DNA of 56,279 bases from SAR202 cluster bacterium (GCA_013204585.1 JABMNL010000039.1:1-56279), one strand, 5' to 3'. Positions 33,156-41,884 are shown, counted from the first letter of the stretch. A program made the numbers and translations. Notes: generated by a model from the sequence alone, not told the origin.

Positions 33156-34409
33156 ATGAGAGTCCTTCATTTTTCTGACCTACATATTGGCGTGGAGAAT
33201 TACGGTCGGATTGACCCGGAGACCGGACTTTCCACTCGGTTGGGCGATTTTTTGGATTCCCTCGACCAGGTTGTGGAATTCGCACTCAACCAAGGTGTCG
33301 ATCTGGTTTTGCTGGCTGGCGACGTGTACAAAGGCCGCGACCCGTCCCAAACTCACCAACGCGAATTCGCCAAGCGGCTGAACCGTCTGTCCCGATCTGG
33401 AATACCCACATTTATCTTGGTTGGGAACCATGACTTGCCCGCGGCATCGAGCCGGGCCACAGCCGTGGACATCTTCCCCACGCTGGAGGTTGCCAATGTC
33501 CACGTGGGCAGCAGCCTGAAGACCTATACCGTGGACACACCGTCTGGGCCGTTGCAGATTTTGGCGGTTCCTTGGCCTCGACGCAGCGCCATTCTCAGCC
33601 GCGATGATTCGCGGGGACTTTCCATCGAGCAGGTGCGTCAGGCCCTGGAAGAGCGGTTGACCAACGGGATTGAGATGGAAGCCCAGGGTTTGGACCCGAA
33701 TGTTCCGGCGATTCTCACCGCCCATGTAACGGTGAACGGTGCGACAGTTGGCACCGAACGCTCCATGATGCTGGGCAACGATCATGTGCTATTAGTCAGC
33801 GCATTAGACCGTCCCCAGGTTGAATACGTTGCCTTAGGACACATTCACAAACACCAAATATTGCGCCCCAATCCTCCCATGGTTGTCTACTCCGGCAGCC
33901 TGCAACGGGTAGATTTCAGCGAAGAAGGCGACGAGAAGGGGTTCTGCGTTGTGGACCTGGACGCTACGGCACCCCAAGGTCAGCGGATGACCAATTTTGA
34001 GTTCCACAAATTGAGCGCCCGGAGTTTTGTTACGGTGGACGTTTCGGTGGAATCCCAAGATGCCGACCCAACAACTACGGTGGTCAGGGCTATCGCCCGT
34101 AAAGAAATTGCCGACGCGGTGGTCCGGGTGCGCATCTCGTTGCCCGCCGAAGCCAATGCACATCTGAGGGAGACCGAGATTCGCGCGGCCTTGGAGCCAG
34201 CCCATTTCATTGCCGCTATTTCGAGAGAAGTGGCCGATGCCCGGCGAACTCGTATATCCCCCAGCGAGGGCGAAGACCTCCAGCCGATGCAGGCCCTGGG
34301 TCTTTACTTGGACAGCAGAAATATAGAGGGCGAGCGCCGAGAAAAAATCATGAGGAAGGCCGAGGAGCTCATTGAATTAGACTCGGCTGAATTGGAAGAG
34401 ACGCAATAG
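33156..34409 (+). CDS. sbcD: DNA repair exonuclease SbcD/Mre11-like
   Basis: A 417-residue metallophosphoesterase that, with an SbcC/Rad50 ATPase, trims DNA ends and hairpins. Phosphoesterase motifs: HFSDLHIG at the N-terminus, LLAGDVYKGRDP, LVGNHDLPA, LTAHVTVNG, and ALGHIHKHQ. The C-terminal ~130 residues correspond to the capping domain. No sbcC follows: the next gene is on the other strand. Confidence 0.85.
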   Translation: MRVLHFSDLHIGVENYGRIDPETGLSTRLGDFLDSLDQVVEFALNQGVDLVLLAGDVYKGRDPSQTHQREFAKRLNRLSRSGIPTFILVGNHDLPAASSRATAVDIFPTLEVANVHVGSSLKTYTVDTPSGPLQILAVPWPRRSAILSRDDSRGLSIEQVRQALEERLTNGIEMEAQGLDPNVPAILTAHVTVNGATVGTERSMMLGNDHVLLVSALDRPQVEYVALGHIHKHQILRPNPPMVVYSGSLQRVDFSEEGDEKGFCVVDLDATAPQGQRMTNFEFHKLSARSFVTVDVSVESQDADPTTTVVRAIARKEIADAVVRVRISLPAEANAHLRETEIRAALEPAHFIAAISREVADARRTRISPSEGEDLQPMQALGLYLDSRNIEGERREKIMRKAEELIELDSAELEETQ

Positions 34410-34445
34410 TCGAACCTATTCAGCTTTCGAGCTAGCCAGTACGTT

Positions 34446-35408
34446 TTAGACTAGTTTGCGGGCCAGCGACAGTCTGCCGTCAATCAGTTCTTTAAATACT
34501 TCGGGCACTGTGAGAATCTCGGAGATTAGTCCAGCACCCGCGCCCATGTAGGCCACGCCAGCATCAAAGTCGCCATCTAAAAATGCCGCTCTCGTCCGGT
34601 CAATACCTAGCTGTTGGTCCCAAGCGGTCATGTCGTCTTCAGGCGCGCCCATGCTGGACTCCCGCATCTGTAACGCTGTGCCCTGTTTTAGTACTCTGGT
34701 TGGCCATTTGTCGCCGCCAACCACTACAGTTCCGCTGTCGATTGAGGCCACCATTGCTGCCTTGTAGTTCTGGTGGGAGATACATTCTTTGGTGGCAGCG
34801 AAACGGGAGCCCATCTGCACGCCCATCGCACCCAAAGCCATCGCGGCCAGGTAGCCACGAGAGTCAACGATGCCGCCGGACGCTATGACCGGTATGGCGA
34901 CGGAACTCACAACTTGGGGCACCAGCACCATGGTGGAAACCTTATCGACGCCGCGTAAGCCACCGCCTTCAAATCCTTCGGCGATGACCATGTCGACACC
35001 CTGGGCTTCGGCACCTCGGGCATGGCGGACGGTCGAAACTTGATGAATGACCGTCATGCCATGTTCTTTCAGAGAACCGGTATACAGCGCGGGACTGCCG
35101 CCGTAAGTGATGGCGATGTTGACGCCCTCTTGGGCCGCGGCCTCAATCAATTGTTCTATCTGGGGATGAGGTAGGTAGAAGGCGACGCCAAAGGGTTTTT
35201 GAGTCAACCGCTGTACCTTGCGAATCACGGCATGGAGGTTGGCCACGGGGTCGGCGCCAGGCTCGATTCCAGACGTATGGTGTAAAATCCCCAACCCGCC
35301 GGCGGTCGACACAGCTGCGACTAACTCTGGGTTTGAGACCCAGGGTAGTCCGGCCTGTAGGATTGGATATGAGATTCCAAGTGCTGTGCTAACCGGGGTG
35401 CGTTTCAT
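34446..35408 (-). CDS. nitronate monooxygenase / FabK-like flavin enzyme
   Basis: A 320-residue FMN-dependent TIM-barrel protein of the 2-nitropropane dioxygenase group. Seen: YPILQAGLPWVSNPELVAAVSTAGGLG at the start, VIAEGFEGGGLRG (phosphate-binding Gly-rich turn), and PVIASGGIVDSRGYLAAMALGAMGVQMGSRF, the standard FMN site. These enzymes oxidise nitronates or reduce enoyl-ACP (FabK); the present one is nearer to nitronate monooxygenase in length. Single gene. Confidence 0.85.
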   Translation of the reverse strand: MKRTPVSTALGISYPILQAGLPWVSNPELVAAVSTAGGLGILHHTSGIEPGADPVANLHAVIRKVQRLTQKPFGVAFYLPHPQIEQLIEAAAQEGVNIAITYGGSPALYTGSLKEHGMTVIHQVSTVRHARGAEAQGVDMVIAEGFEGGGLRGVDKVSTMVLVPQVVSSVAIPVIASGGIVDSRGYLAAMALGAMGVQMGSRFAATKECISHQNYKAAMVASIDSGTVVVGGDKWPTRVLKQGTALQMRESSMGAPEDDMTAWDQQLGIDRTRAAFLDGDFDAGVAYMGAGAGLISEILTVPEVFKELIDGRLSLARKLV

Positions 35409-35752
35409 CTATTCCGTCCGAATTAAAATTGGCTGCTGTTTATCTTGTTGCCTCACTCAAAATTCGAGAAATTTGGGCGTGAGCGCAGATTCGCCGCTTG
35501 ATTTACGTTTCTAATCAGGCGGGCCAGGAAGTTTGCCCGATTGTACGGCCACGCCTGAGTGGTGTCAACTGAATTCGGATGCCGTCGCCGCCTTATTTTC
35601 TTTGGTTTGCGCGTTTTAAGGGTCCCTTACCGGAGTCACTATCGAGCCGTTATAAAAGAAAGATTGTCGTTTGGTGCCGGTCGCGCAATTGTGGCCAAAT
35701 TCGGTAGCGGTTTGCGTTCGCTTTTTATTCGCGGCGTTCCTATAATTTTTTT
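35409..35752. other. intergenic region upstream of the cysteine-repeat lipoprotein gene
   Basis: 344 bases without a recognisable gene, holding the divergent promoters of the nitronate monooxygenase and the lipoprotein. The only clear site is the TATAAT at 35741-35746. Confidence 0.5.
35741..35746 (+). promoter_or_regulatory. -10 element for a probably leaderless lipoprotein transcript
   Basis: TATAAT ends six bases before the ATG at 35753, so transcription should begin at or very near the start codon. No -35 of good quality, and no ribosome-binding site. Confidence 0.45.
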
Positions 35753-36646
35753 ATGAAAATGTTATTCGTTACTTTGATTGCTGGCTTATCCGTCTTAGCC
35801 TTCGCAGCTTGTGGTGGTTCCTCTGAACCGGAACCGGAACCGACCGCTACACTTGTGCCAACGCCAAGTGTTGCGGTTTCTCTGGGTGATGAAGTTGCTA
35901 CCTGTCTGGATGCGCGGATCGGAAAAGACGGAGCGGAAGCCGCTTTGTCCAATTTGATAACCAACACAGCCGAGCAGGAAGCGGCCCTTCAGGAATGTCT
36001 GCTGGCTGCTTCGTTGGCGGGTGGTCAAACTTCTGAAGCTCGCGCACTGGCCTGTCTAACTGAGAAGTTGGGCGCAGAAGTGGCCAAGGTTGTTGCTTCG
36101 GGGCTTCTTCCCCTCAGTGACGAAGAGTCGGCCATATTAGGAGAGTGTGTACTCTCTGCAATAACTTCTTCCGCATCTTCCATCGTGAAGAGTGACCCGA
36201 TTGTTACCTGTCTGGAAAAAACTTTGGACTCCAATCTGGCTAAGGCTGTTGCTTCAAAGGCAATTCCTTTGACCGCTGAACAAGAATCCCTATTGGCAGG
36301 CTGCGAGTTTTCCACCAGCCTTGGTGGTGGCAACAGCTCGACTCTATCGGACAGCGTAATTACCTGTCTCGAAAACTCTCTGGGGGCTGAATCGGCACAG
36401 GCGGTGGCGTCGGGGGCCACCAACTTAACCGACAAACAGCAGGCTGCTTTAGGCGGCTGTAAGCTTGGCTCGGCATTGGGTACGAGCAGTAGTACGGTAT
36501 CGACCGGTATTATGGACTGCCTGACAAAGGAGTTAGGCGCTGACGTGGCCCAGGTGGTGGCTTCTGCCGTGCTACCGCTGAGTGCAGCCGAAGAACAGGT
36601 CATGGGCAACTGTGTCCTACTGGACGCATTGGGGATTGCACCCTAG
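35753..36646 (+). CDS. lipoprotein with five cysteine-pair repeats
   Basis: A 297-residue exported protein of unknown function. The signal peptide ends VLAFAAC (lipidated Cys 20), followed by a Pro/Glu linker (SSEPEPEPTATLVPTPS). Then come five repeats of about 51 residues, each with a Cys pair in the form C-x30-C (51/82, 101/132, 153/184, 205/236, 256/287). The consensus is CLxxxLGAxxAxxVASGxxPLTxxE..LxxC: two short helices joined by a loop, pinned by a likely disulfide. I do not recognise the family. A gene of similar design lies tail-to-tail with it at 36745. Confidence 0.75.
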   Translation: MKMLFVTLIAGLSVLAFAACGGSSEPEPEPTATLVPTPSVAVSLGDEVATCLDARIGKDGAEAALSNLITNTAEQEAALQECLLAASLAGGQTSEARALACLTEKLGAEVAKVVASGLLPLSDEESAILGECVLSAITSSASSIVKSDPIVTCLEKTLDSNLAKAVASKAIPLTAEQESLLAGCEFSTSLGGGNSSTLSDSVITCLENSLGAESAQAVASGATNLTDKQQAALGGCKLGSALGTSSSTVSTGIMDCLTKELGADVAQVVASAVLPLSAAEEQVMGNCVLLDALGIAP

Positions 36647-36669
36647 CCCGAAGTTGAATTAGTTGACCT

Positions 36670-36709
36670 AATAAAAATGGCGCTCCAATTTGGGAGCGCC
36701 ATTTTTATT
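36670..36709. terminator. bidirectional terminator between the two repeat-protein genes
   Basis: A perfect 17-base-pair hairpin (36670-36686 with 36693-36709), GC-rich at the top and A/T-rich at the base, with T-tracts in both directions. It serves both convergent genes. Confidence 0.9.
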
Positions 36710-36744
36710 TGTTGTACGTTCAGTCCCCTCCTGGGATTGGTTAG

Positions 36745-38622
36745 TTACTTGGTTGGAACCGGTGTTAAATTCGGGTCGGTGGGGATCTCGTCTAGTAAGT
36801 CACCGGGGATCTCATCGGGAAACTCTCCAGGGAAGTCGCCGGGAAGCTCACCGGGGAATGCACCAGGGAACTCGCTAGGGAACTCACCAGGGAATGCACC
36901 AGGGAAGTCGCTGGGAAGCTCACCGGGGAATGCACCAGGGAAGTCACTAGGGAACTCACCGGGGAATGAGCCGGGTATCTCAAGTCCTTCCAGGCAGTTC
37001 TGCGTGATCTTCGCCATTTCCTCGGGACTTAAAGCGCCCGCATCGGTGGGTGTGTAACCCAGCGTTTTGGCGGCGCACTCGGCCAGTTCGGGTATCCCTC
37101 CGGGCATGATAGCGGAGAAATCACCGGAGAAAGGGCCGAGGAAAAACTCGGGGTTTTCGTCCGGTTTTTCACCGAAGTTACCATTAGGATTACCGCCGGG
37201 AACACTGTCGGGGCCATCGTAAGGGATTCCGTATTCTTGGTTAAAGCACTCTTTTCCAATCAATATTTGCTGCTGATTGCTTAGGTCATTCGGCCCGGTG
37301 GGCAGGAAGCCAAGTACATCCATGATGCACTGGTCTATTTCACCAACCATGCCGGAGTCATCTCCGACGTTTCCAACGAACTCCTCGCCGAAACATTCCT
37401 GGTTAACCTTGTCTTTTTGGTCTGGGGTCATGTCATCGGGGCTGGCAGGTAGGTAGCCGAGCAAATTAGTAATGCAGGCTACGGCTCCGCCGCCCAAATC
37501 GTCAGCGTTACTCAGGTCTAGTCCGAAGCACTCTGCTCCAACTCTGGTCTTGTCGTCGTAAGACAGGTCCTCGGGGTTAGTGGGCAGGTGTCCCAGAATG
37601 CCGATGATGCATTGATTGATTTCTTCGTCCTCGGCGTTACGAATTTCATTCCCGTTTCCGAAGCAGGCCCGTCCAATCTCGATTTGCTGTTCTTGAGAAA
37701 GGTCCTGAGGCCCTTTGGGCATGTAGCCGATGGTGTCGATGATGCACTGAGCTTGCTCGTCGTCCGGTGCGTTTTCATCTGGGAAGCAAGTCCGGCCAAC
37801 CTCAATCCGTTGCTCGTCGGTGAGATCATCTGGGTTGCTTGGCAGGGACCCGAGAACGCCAATGATGCACTGGGTGACCGGGTCGTCCAAATCAGCTTGT
37901 ATCTGTTGTCCTCCGAAGCATTCGCGCCCGACCAGTTCCTGTTTTTCTACGCTTATCTCTTCCGGGCCGTTGGGCAGGTATCCCAGAATCCCGACGATGC
38001 AGTCGATTGTTACTTGGTCCAGGTCATTGGCGCTGCCTCGTTCATCGGCGAAACACGCCTGTCCAAGCTCAATTTGCTGAGTTTCGGACAGGTCTTCCGG
38101 GCCGTTGGGCATGTAGCCGAGGGTGTCGATGATGCACTGGCGGGTAGCATCGTCCAGCCCGTCGCCTTGGGGTTCTTGGCCGTCCGGGCCGCGCTGGTCG
38201 GCGAAGCACGCTTGGCCCAGGGAGATTTTTTGGTTTTCGGTCATGTCCTCGGGGCCCTCGGGCATATAGCCGATGGTGTCGATGATGCATTGGCGAGTCA
38301 CATCGTCAATTTCGGGTCCTTGTTGGCCCTGGTTTTGGCTGCTATTTCCGGGTCGACCGCAGTTCTGGCCGATTGATTGAATCTGTTCGGGAGAAAGCTC
38401 AGATAATGAGCTAGGCATAAATCCAACAATGTCAATTACGCATTGTTTGAGTTCGTCATTACCAAATCCGCTCTGTCCGTCAGCATGTTGGTCAGCGGAA
38501 GCAGTCGAAATCGAAGCCGCCCAAATTAGCGGCAATGCGATTCCGAACGCCAATATTAAGAAGATTGGGCTCCCAGCCAGGGACATAATCGCCGATGTTG
38601 TAGAAGTACGTGCCTGTGCCAT
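36745..38622 (-). CDS. secreted protein with ten cysteine-pair repeats and a Pro-Gly-Phe tail
   Basis: A 625-residue exported protein of unknown function. The start is ATG 38622, six bases after AGGAG. A signal peptide (hydrophobic ~18-38) probably cleaves after ASTASA/DQ. Ten repeats follow, each with Cys in the exact spacing C-x26-C (pairs at 61/88, 112/139, 163/190, 208/235, 252/279, 293/320, 338/365, 383/410, 432/459, 516/543). Consensus: QCIIDxLGYLPxGPEDLSxxQxxxxGxxCF. Linkers are acidic and rich in Gly, Asn, Asp. Residues ~550-610 are a low-complexity FPGEFPSDFPGAFPGE-type tail. Likely a disulfide-stabilised surface or cell-wall protein, by inference. Confidence 0.75.
   Translation of the reverse strand: MAQARTSTTSAIMSLAGSPIFLILAFGIALPLIWAASISTASADQHADGQSGFGNDELKQCVIDIVGFMPSSLSELSPEQIQSIGQNCGRPGNSSQNQGQQGPEIDDVTRQCIIDTIGYMPEGPEDMTENQKISLGQACFADQRGPDGQEPQGDGLDDATRQCIIDTLGYMPNGPEDLSETQQIELGQACFADERGSANDLDQVTIDCIVGILGYLPNGPEEISVEKQELVGRECFGGQQIQADLDDPVTQCIIGVLGSLPSNPDDLTDEQRIEVGRTCFPDENAPDDEQAQCIIDTIGYMPKGPQDLSQEQQIEIGRACFGNGNEIRNAEDEEINQCIIGILGHLPTNPEDLSYDDKTRVGAECFGLDLSNADDLGGGAVACITNLLGYLPASPDDMTPDQKDKVNQECFGEEFVGNVGDDSGMVGEIDQCIMDVLGFLPTGPNDLSNQQQILIGKECFNQEYGIPYDGPDSVPGGNPNGNFGEKPDENPEFFLGPFSGDFSAIMPGGIPELAECAAKTLGYTPTDAGALSPEEMAKITQNCLEGLEIPGSFPGEFPSDFPGAFPGELPSDFPGAFPGEFPSEFPGAFPGELPGDFPGEFPDEIPGDLLDEIPTDPNLTPVPTK
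36793..36972. repeat. degenerate DNA tandem repeat coding the Pro-Gly-Phe tail
   Basis: Roughly 12- and 36-base units coding FPGEFPS/FPGAFPGE patterns in the 3' part of the ten-repeat protein gene, with closely alike copies of GGGAA(T/C)GCACCAGGGAA and GGGAAGCTCACCGGGGAA. Confidence 0.7.
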
Positions 38623-38660
38623 TTTGTTCTCCTGCGTATGCCCCTGAGGCTGCGGCGGAA

Positions 38661-38676
38661 CCATTTGGTCAAATGG
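38661..38676. promoter_or_regulatory. inverted repeat in the leader of the ten-repeat protein gene
   Basis: CCATTTGGTCAAATGG has seven-base arms (CCATTTG/CAAATGG) and lies between the promoter and the start codon, 39-54 bases upstream of the ATG. Candidate operator or RNA hairpin. Confidence 0.35.
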
Positions 38677-38697
38677 CAGCCGTTACCCGCCTAGTCA

Positions 38698-38726
38698 ATT
38701 CTATCTGGCATAGGTGTTAATTCCAA
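38698..38726 (-). promoter_or_regulatory. promoter of the ten-repeat protein gene
   Basis: On the minus strand TTGGAA (38726-38721), a 17-base spacer and TAGAAT (38703-38698). Confidence 0.5.
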
Positions 38727-38879
38727 CGAACACGAGGGCTAAATTGTTAATCCTTAGTGCCCCTTTACAGACTTGGGCTTGGGTTGCCCACGCCGCTTTG
38801 GTAGTGGATAATACGGCCCCAGGCACGACTGGTACGCCTGCGCTCGGTGATATGAACAGGTAACGAAAGGATAGACGCC

Positions 38880-39968
38880 ATGAAGGCAGCAGTACTGTAC
38901 GAAGCGTTTAAACCGTTGGTGGTGGAAGACCTGGAACTCGAACGCCCCAAGGAACACGAGGTCTTGGTTAAGCTGACCGCCAGTGGCGTGTGCCATAGTG
39001 ATTTGCACTACATGAAGGGCGACCGCGAACACCCAATGCCGGTGGTGCTGGGCCATGAAGGGGCAGGCATTGTGGAAGAAATTGGCCCCGGCGTGACCTA
39101 CGCCCAGCCTGGCGACCACGTGGTGTTGTCATTTGTGCCCACTTGCGGTAAATGCTCCTACTGCGTCAAAGGACGGCAGAACCTGTGTGAAGCTCGGTAC
39201 GGGCTACGCGGGAACATGCAGGACGGCACAACTAGACTCCGCAAAGGCTCCCAAGAGATTCACCACTTCAACGGCCTGTCCACCTTTGGCGAGTACGCCG
39301 TGGTGCCCGAGGACAGCCTGGTGAAAATTAGAGAGGATGCTCCGTTGGACCGGGTGGCCCTAATTGGCTGTGGCGTGCCCACCGGCGTTGGCGCAGTAAT
39401 CAACACCGCCAAGGTTAGGCCGGGCAGCAGCGTCGTTGTGATTGGCACCGGCGGCGTGGGTCTAAACGTCGTTCAGGGTGCCGTGTTGGCCGGGGCGGAG
39501 GCGATTATTGGTGTGGACATTCACGGCGGCAAACTAGAGCATGCCCTACAGTTTGGCGCCACCCATCTGATTAACGCCGCCACCGAAGACGTAATGGAAA
39601 AAGTTCGGGATATCACCCGAGGCGAGATGGCTGACTACGCATTTGAGGTCATCGGCTCCACAGAGGCCATTAAGCAGGCCATGATGACCACCAAGCGTGG
39701 CGGAACCACCGTTGTGGTGGGCGTTACCCCGGCGGGCGCGGAACTGACCATCGACCCCGACTTCTTGCACCTGGACCGGGTGCTGATGGGCTGCACTTAC
39801 GGCTCTTGCTACCCACGCGCCGATATGCCCATGCTAATCGACCTCTACATGGCCCGACGCCTAAAGCTGGACGAGCTAATCAGCGCAACTTTCAAGATTG
39901 ACGATATCAATACCGCCTTCGAGGCATTGGACCAAGGGGAAGTGGCGCGGAGCATTATTCGTTACTGA
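38880..39968 (+). CDS. zinc-dependent alcohol dehydrogenase (MDR family)
   Basis: A 362-residue medium-chain dehydrogenase. Catalytic zinc ligands Cys in GVCHSDLHY, GHEGAGIVEEIG, and Cys in IGCGVPTG; structural zinc Cys cluster CGKCSYCVKGRQNLC; nucleotide site VVIGTGGVGLNVVQGAVLAG. This is the class III/NDMA-type group, acting on alcohols or S-hydroxymethyl adducts; substrate unknown. AGGTAACGAAAGG precedes the ATG. Single gene. Confidence 0.9.
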   Translation: MKAAVLYEAFKPLVVEDLELERPKEHEVLVKLTASGVCHSDLHYMKGDREHPMPVVLGHEGAGIVEEIGPGVTYAQPGDHVVLSFVPTCGKCSYCVKGRQNLCEARYGLRGNMQDGTTRLRKGSQEIHHFNGLSTFGEYAVVPEDSLVKIREDAPLDRVALIGCGVPTGVGAVINTAKVRPGSSVVVIGTGGVGLNVVQGAVLAGAEAIIGVDIHGGKLEHALQFGATHLINAATEDVMEKVRDITRGEMADYAFEVIGSTEAIKQAMMTTKRGGTTVVVGVTPAGAELTIDPDFLHLDRVLMGCTYGSCYPRADMPMLIDLYMARRLKLDELISATFKIDDINTAFEALDQGEVARSIIRY

Positions 39969-40159
39969 GAGGGCGGAAATCTGTCAGGGTATGCGATTAC
40001 CCCAAAGGGTACTAAATTATCGTGAACCGTACTGCCGTGTTCGTAGCTGTTTGTAGTAAAATTACCCAAATTAAGGCATGTTGGTTCGCTGCAATAATTC
40101 CTTGCAGTCAGCCAAGTTACTGCAAGGCATATTTAGATTTTGGGCGTACTTAGGTTTTA

Positions 40160-40921
40160 ATGGGCAATGCAATACGAATTATTTGTAAGCACACTTTTGA
40201 ATTAACGAATCAGGAGATTAGCGACACACTGTTCGTATTGAATTCCGCATTTCCCGGTTGGGATGACAAGTCAATTTTCGACTGGAAGTATTCACAAAAT
40301 CCGTATGGCGATTCGCTCCATGTGATTGTCTACGATGGCAGAGCACCTATCGCCTCGGTAAGTTTCTGGCGAAATGATGTTAGCAATCAACCAGCCTATC
40401 AGTGTGTTGATCTTGGTGTTGTTCCAGGATATCAAGGACGAGGCATCTTTAGAGAAATGGTCACAAATGGAGTTAAACACCTAGACGGTGCCTACTTGTA
40501 CACATTCCCGAACTGGCAGTCTCGTCCTGGATTTTTGAGCCAAGGTTGGGTGATTAAGCGAAAAGTCCCCGTAACCGTTCATTCAGTCTCTGGCGCAATC
40601 AAAAATTACCAAGATGCCGGCGATATACCACAAGAGTTTGCCAATTGGCGGTTCGCGCAGCATCCTGCAAAAAAATACTATGTTTGCCGGTCAAACGGGC
40701 AGGTTTTCCTTTTAGCCAAGCGCCGGGAAAATTGCTACGCCGTGGGCGGAGTTTTGGCTGGGGATTTGGGTCTGGAAGAGGTCAAGCCCCGGTTCCTGCT
40801 CTCCTACGACTTCCCCAATCGGCTTCTAACTGTGCCTCGCCATACGGGCTGGATGCTGGAGAACACAGCGTATGATAACCATGCCGAGTTTATTGGTGGG
40901 TATCGGTCCGACGGCTGGTAA
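40160..40921 (+). CDS. GNAT-family N-acetyltransferase-like protein
   Basis: A 253-residue protein. The acetyl-CoA motif A is CVDLGVVPGYQGRGIFREMV (residues ~96-115), and the GNAT core is in the first 150 residues; the C-terminal ~100 residues (FANWRFAQHPAKKYYV) are typical of GNAT proteins found in surface-polysaccharide clusters. The gene is visibly richer in A and T than its neighbours. It precedes a deacetylase gene by 97 bases. Acceptor unknown. Confidence 0.65.
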   Translation: MGNAIRIICKHTFELTNQEISDTLFVLNSAFPGWDDKSIFDWKYSQNPYGDSLHVIVYDGRAPIASVSFWRNDVSNQPAYQCVDLGVVPGYQGRGIFREMVTNGVKHLDGAYLYTFPNWQSRPGFLSQGWVIKRKVPVTVHSVSGAIKNYQDAGDIPQEFANWRFAQHPAKKYYVCRSNGQVFLLAKRRENCYAVGGVLAGDLGLEEVKPRFLLSYDFPNRLLTVPRHTGWMLENTAYDNHAEFIGGYRSDGW

Positions 40922-41018
40922 TCAATCTGAAGCTAAGTGATAGGTATTTGCACTCTCTGATTACTGGTGGGTAACGGATTCGTAGGCTCTTGGCTGCAAA
41001 TATCTGGGGAATCAAAGC

Positions 41019-41801
41019 ATGCGAAATGTCGTTAATATTATCGTTAATGCAGATGACCTTGGTGCGACTCCTAAGGTGAACGACGATACTTTTGAGTTGA
41101 TTGGTCAAGGGAAAGTCACGTCCGCAACTATGATTGCCAACGCGCCACATTTGGAGGACGCATTTCATCGAATCGGCAGCTATGACTCATGCTCGTTTGG
41201 CGTACACCTGAACCTTACTGAATTTCGTCCATTGGTCCAGACCGAGGCGATTCAGCCGCTATTGGATGAGAATGGCCAGTTCTCTGGTTACGGTAGGGTC
41301 TTGTCCGTAGCCAATAACGCGGCACTTACGGATGCAGTGTTCACGGAATTTTGCGCTCAAATGAAACGGTGTATTTCGGCGGGAGTTGAAGTTAGTCATA
41401 TAGATTCCCATCATCATGTACATACAATTCCTTGGGTATTTCGGGCGCTAAAAAGAGTCGAGAAGAAGTTCAATATCCGGCGGGTTAGAATCAGCAAAAA
41501 CATATACGGACCCAGACAGCATGCGTCTGTCCAGTTAAGAGTCAAAAAAACAGCTTATAACTTCTTGCTTCGGCATTACGTCAAAACAGCTACGACCAAC
41601 GGCTTTTGTGAATTCCAAGCGTTTCATGAAATTGCGACGACTACCGTGTTGAAACACAAAATCATCGAACTTATGATTCATCCCGGAGCAATCGATTACG
41701 AAGGCAACGAGGAAGAGACGAATCTGCTGAAAACTGATTGGGAAAATCAACTAACGTTTCCGGTCAAGTTAATCAGCTACAATGATTTGCCGCTCCGCTA
41801 A
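41019..41801 (+). CDS. ChbG/YdjC-family carbohydrate deacetylase
   Basis: A 260-residue polysaccharide/diacetylchitooligosaccharide deacetylase-like protein. Metal-site motifs: IVNADDLGATPKVND at the N-terminus, SHIDSHHHVHTIPWVFRAL, and MIHPGAID near the end. AT-rich like the acetyltransferase upstream. It ends at a good hairpin terminator. Substrate unknown; a role with the acetyltransferase in surface glycan modification is inference. Confidence 0.82.
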   Translation: MRNVVNIIVNADDLGATPKVNDDTFELIGQGKVTSATMIANAPHLEDAFHRIGSYDSCSFGVHLNLTEFRPLVQTEAIQPLLDENGQFSGYGRVLSVANNAALTDAVFTEFCAQMKRCISAGVEVSHIDSHHHVHTIPWVFRALKRVEKKFNIRRVRISKNIYGPRQHASVQLRVKKTAYNFLLRHYVKTATTNGFCEFQAFHEIATTTVLKHKIIELMIHPGAIDYEGNEEETNLLKTDWENQLTFPVKLISYNDLPLR

Positions 41802-41830
41802 TAGATTGTTTTAGGTGTGTCCGGAAAAGG

Positions 41831-41860
41831 AAAAGACTCCCAATTTGTAGGGAGTCTTTT
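41831..41860. terminator. bidirectional terminator
   Basis: Perfect 11-base-pair hairpin AAAAGACTCCC/GGGAGTCTTTT with an eight-base loop; T-tracts in both directions. Shared by the deacetylase gene and the AtzG-like gene. Confidence 0.85.
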
Positions 41861-41884
41861 GTACGTTTTGGCCAGTTCAAAAAA

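Noticed and set aside
36677..37057. 126-codon plus-strand frame rich in Gly, Ser and Pro
   Set aside because: The complement of the Pro-Gly-Phe tail and it begins inside the terminator hairpin.
37588..38376. 262-codon open frame on the plus strand
   Set aside because: Antisense to the ten-repeat protein gene; it is open only because the repeats on the other strand keep a regular codon pattern.
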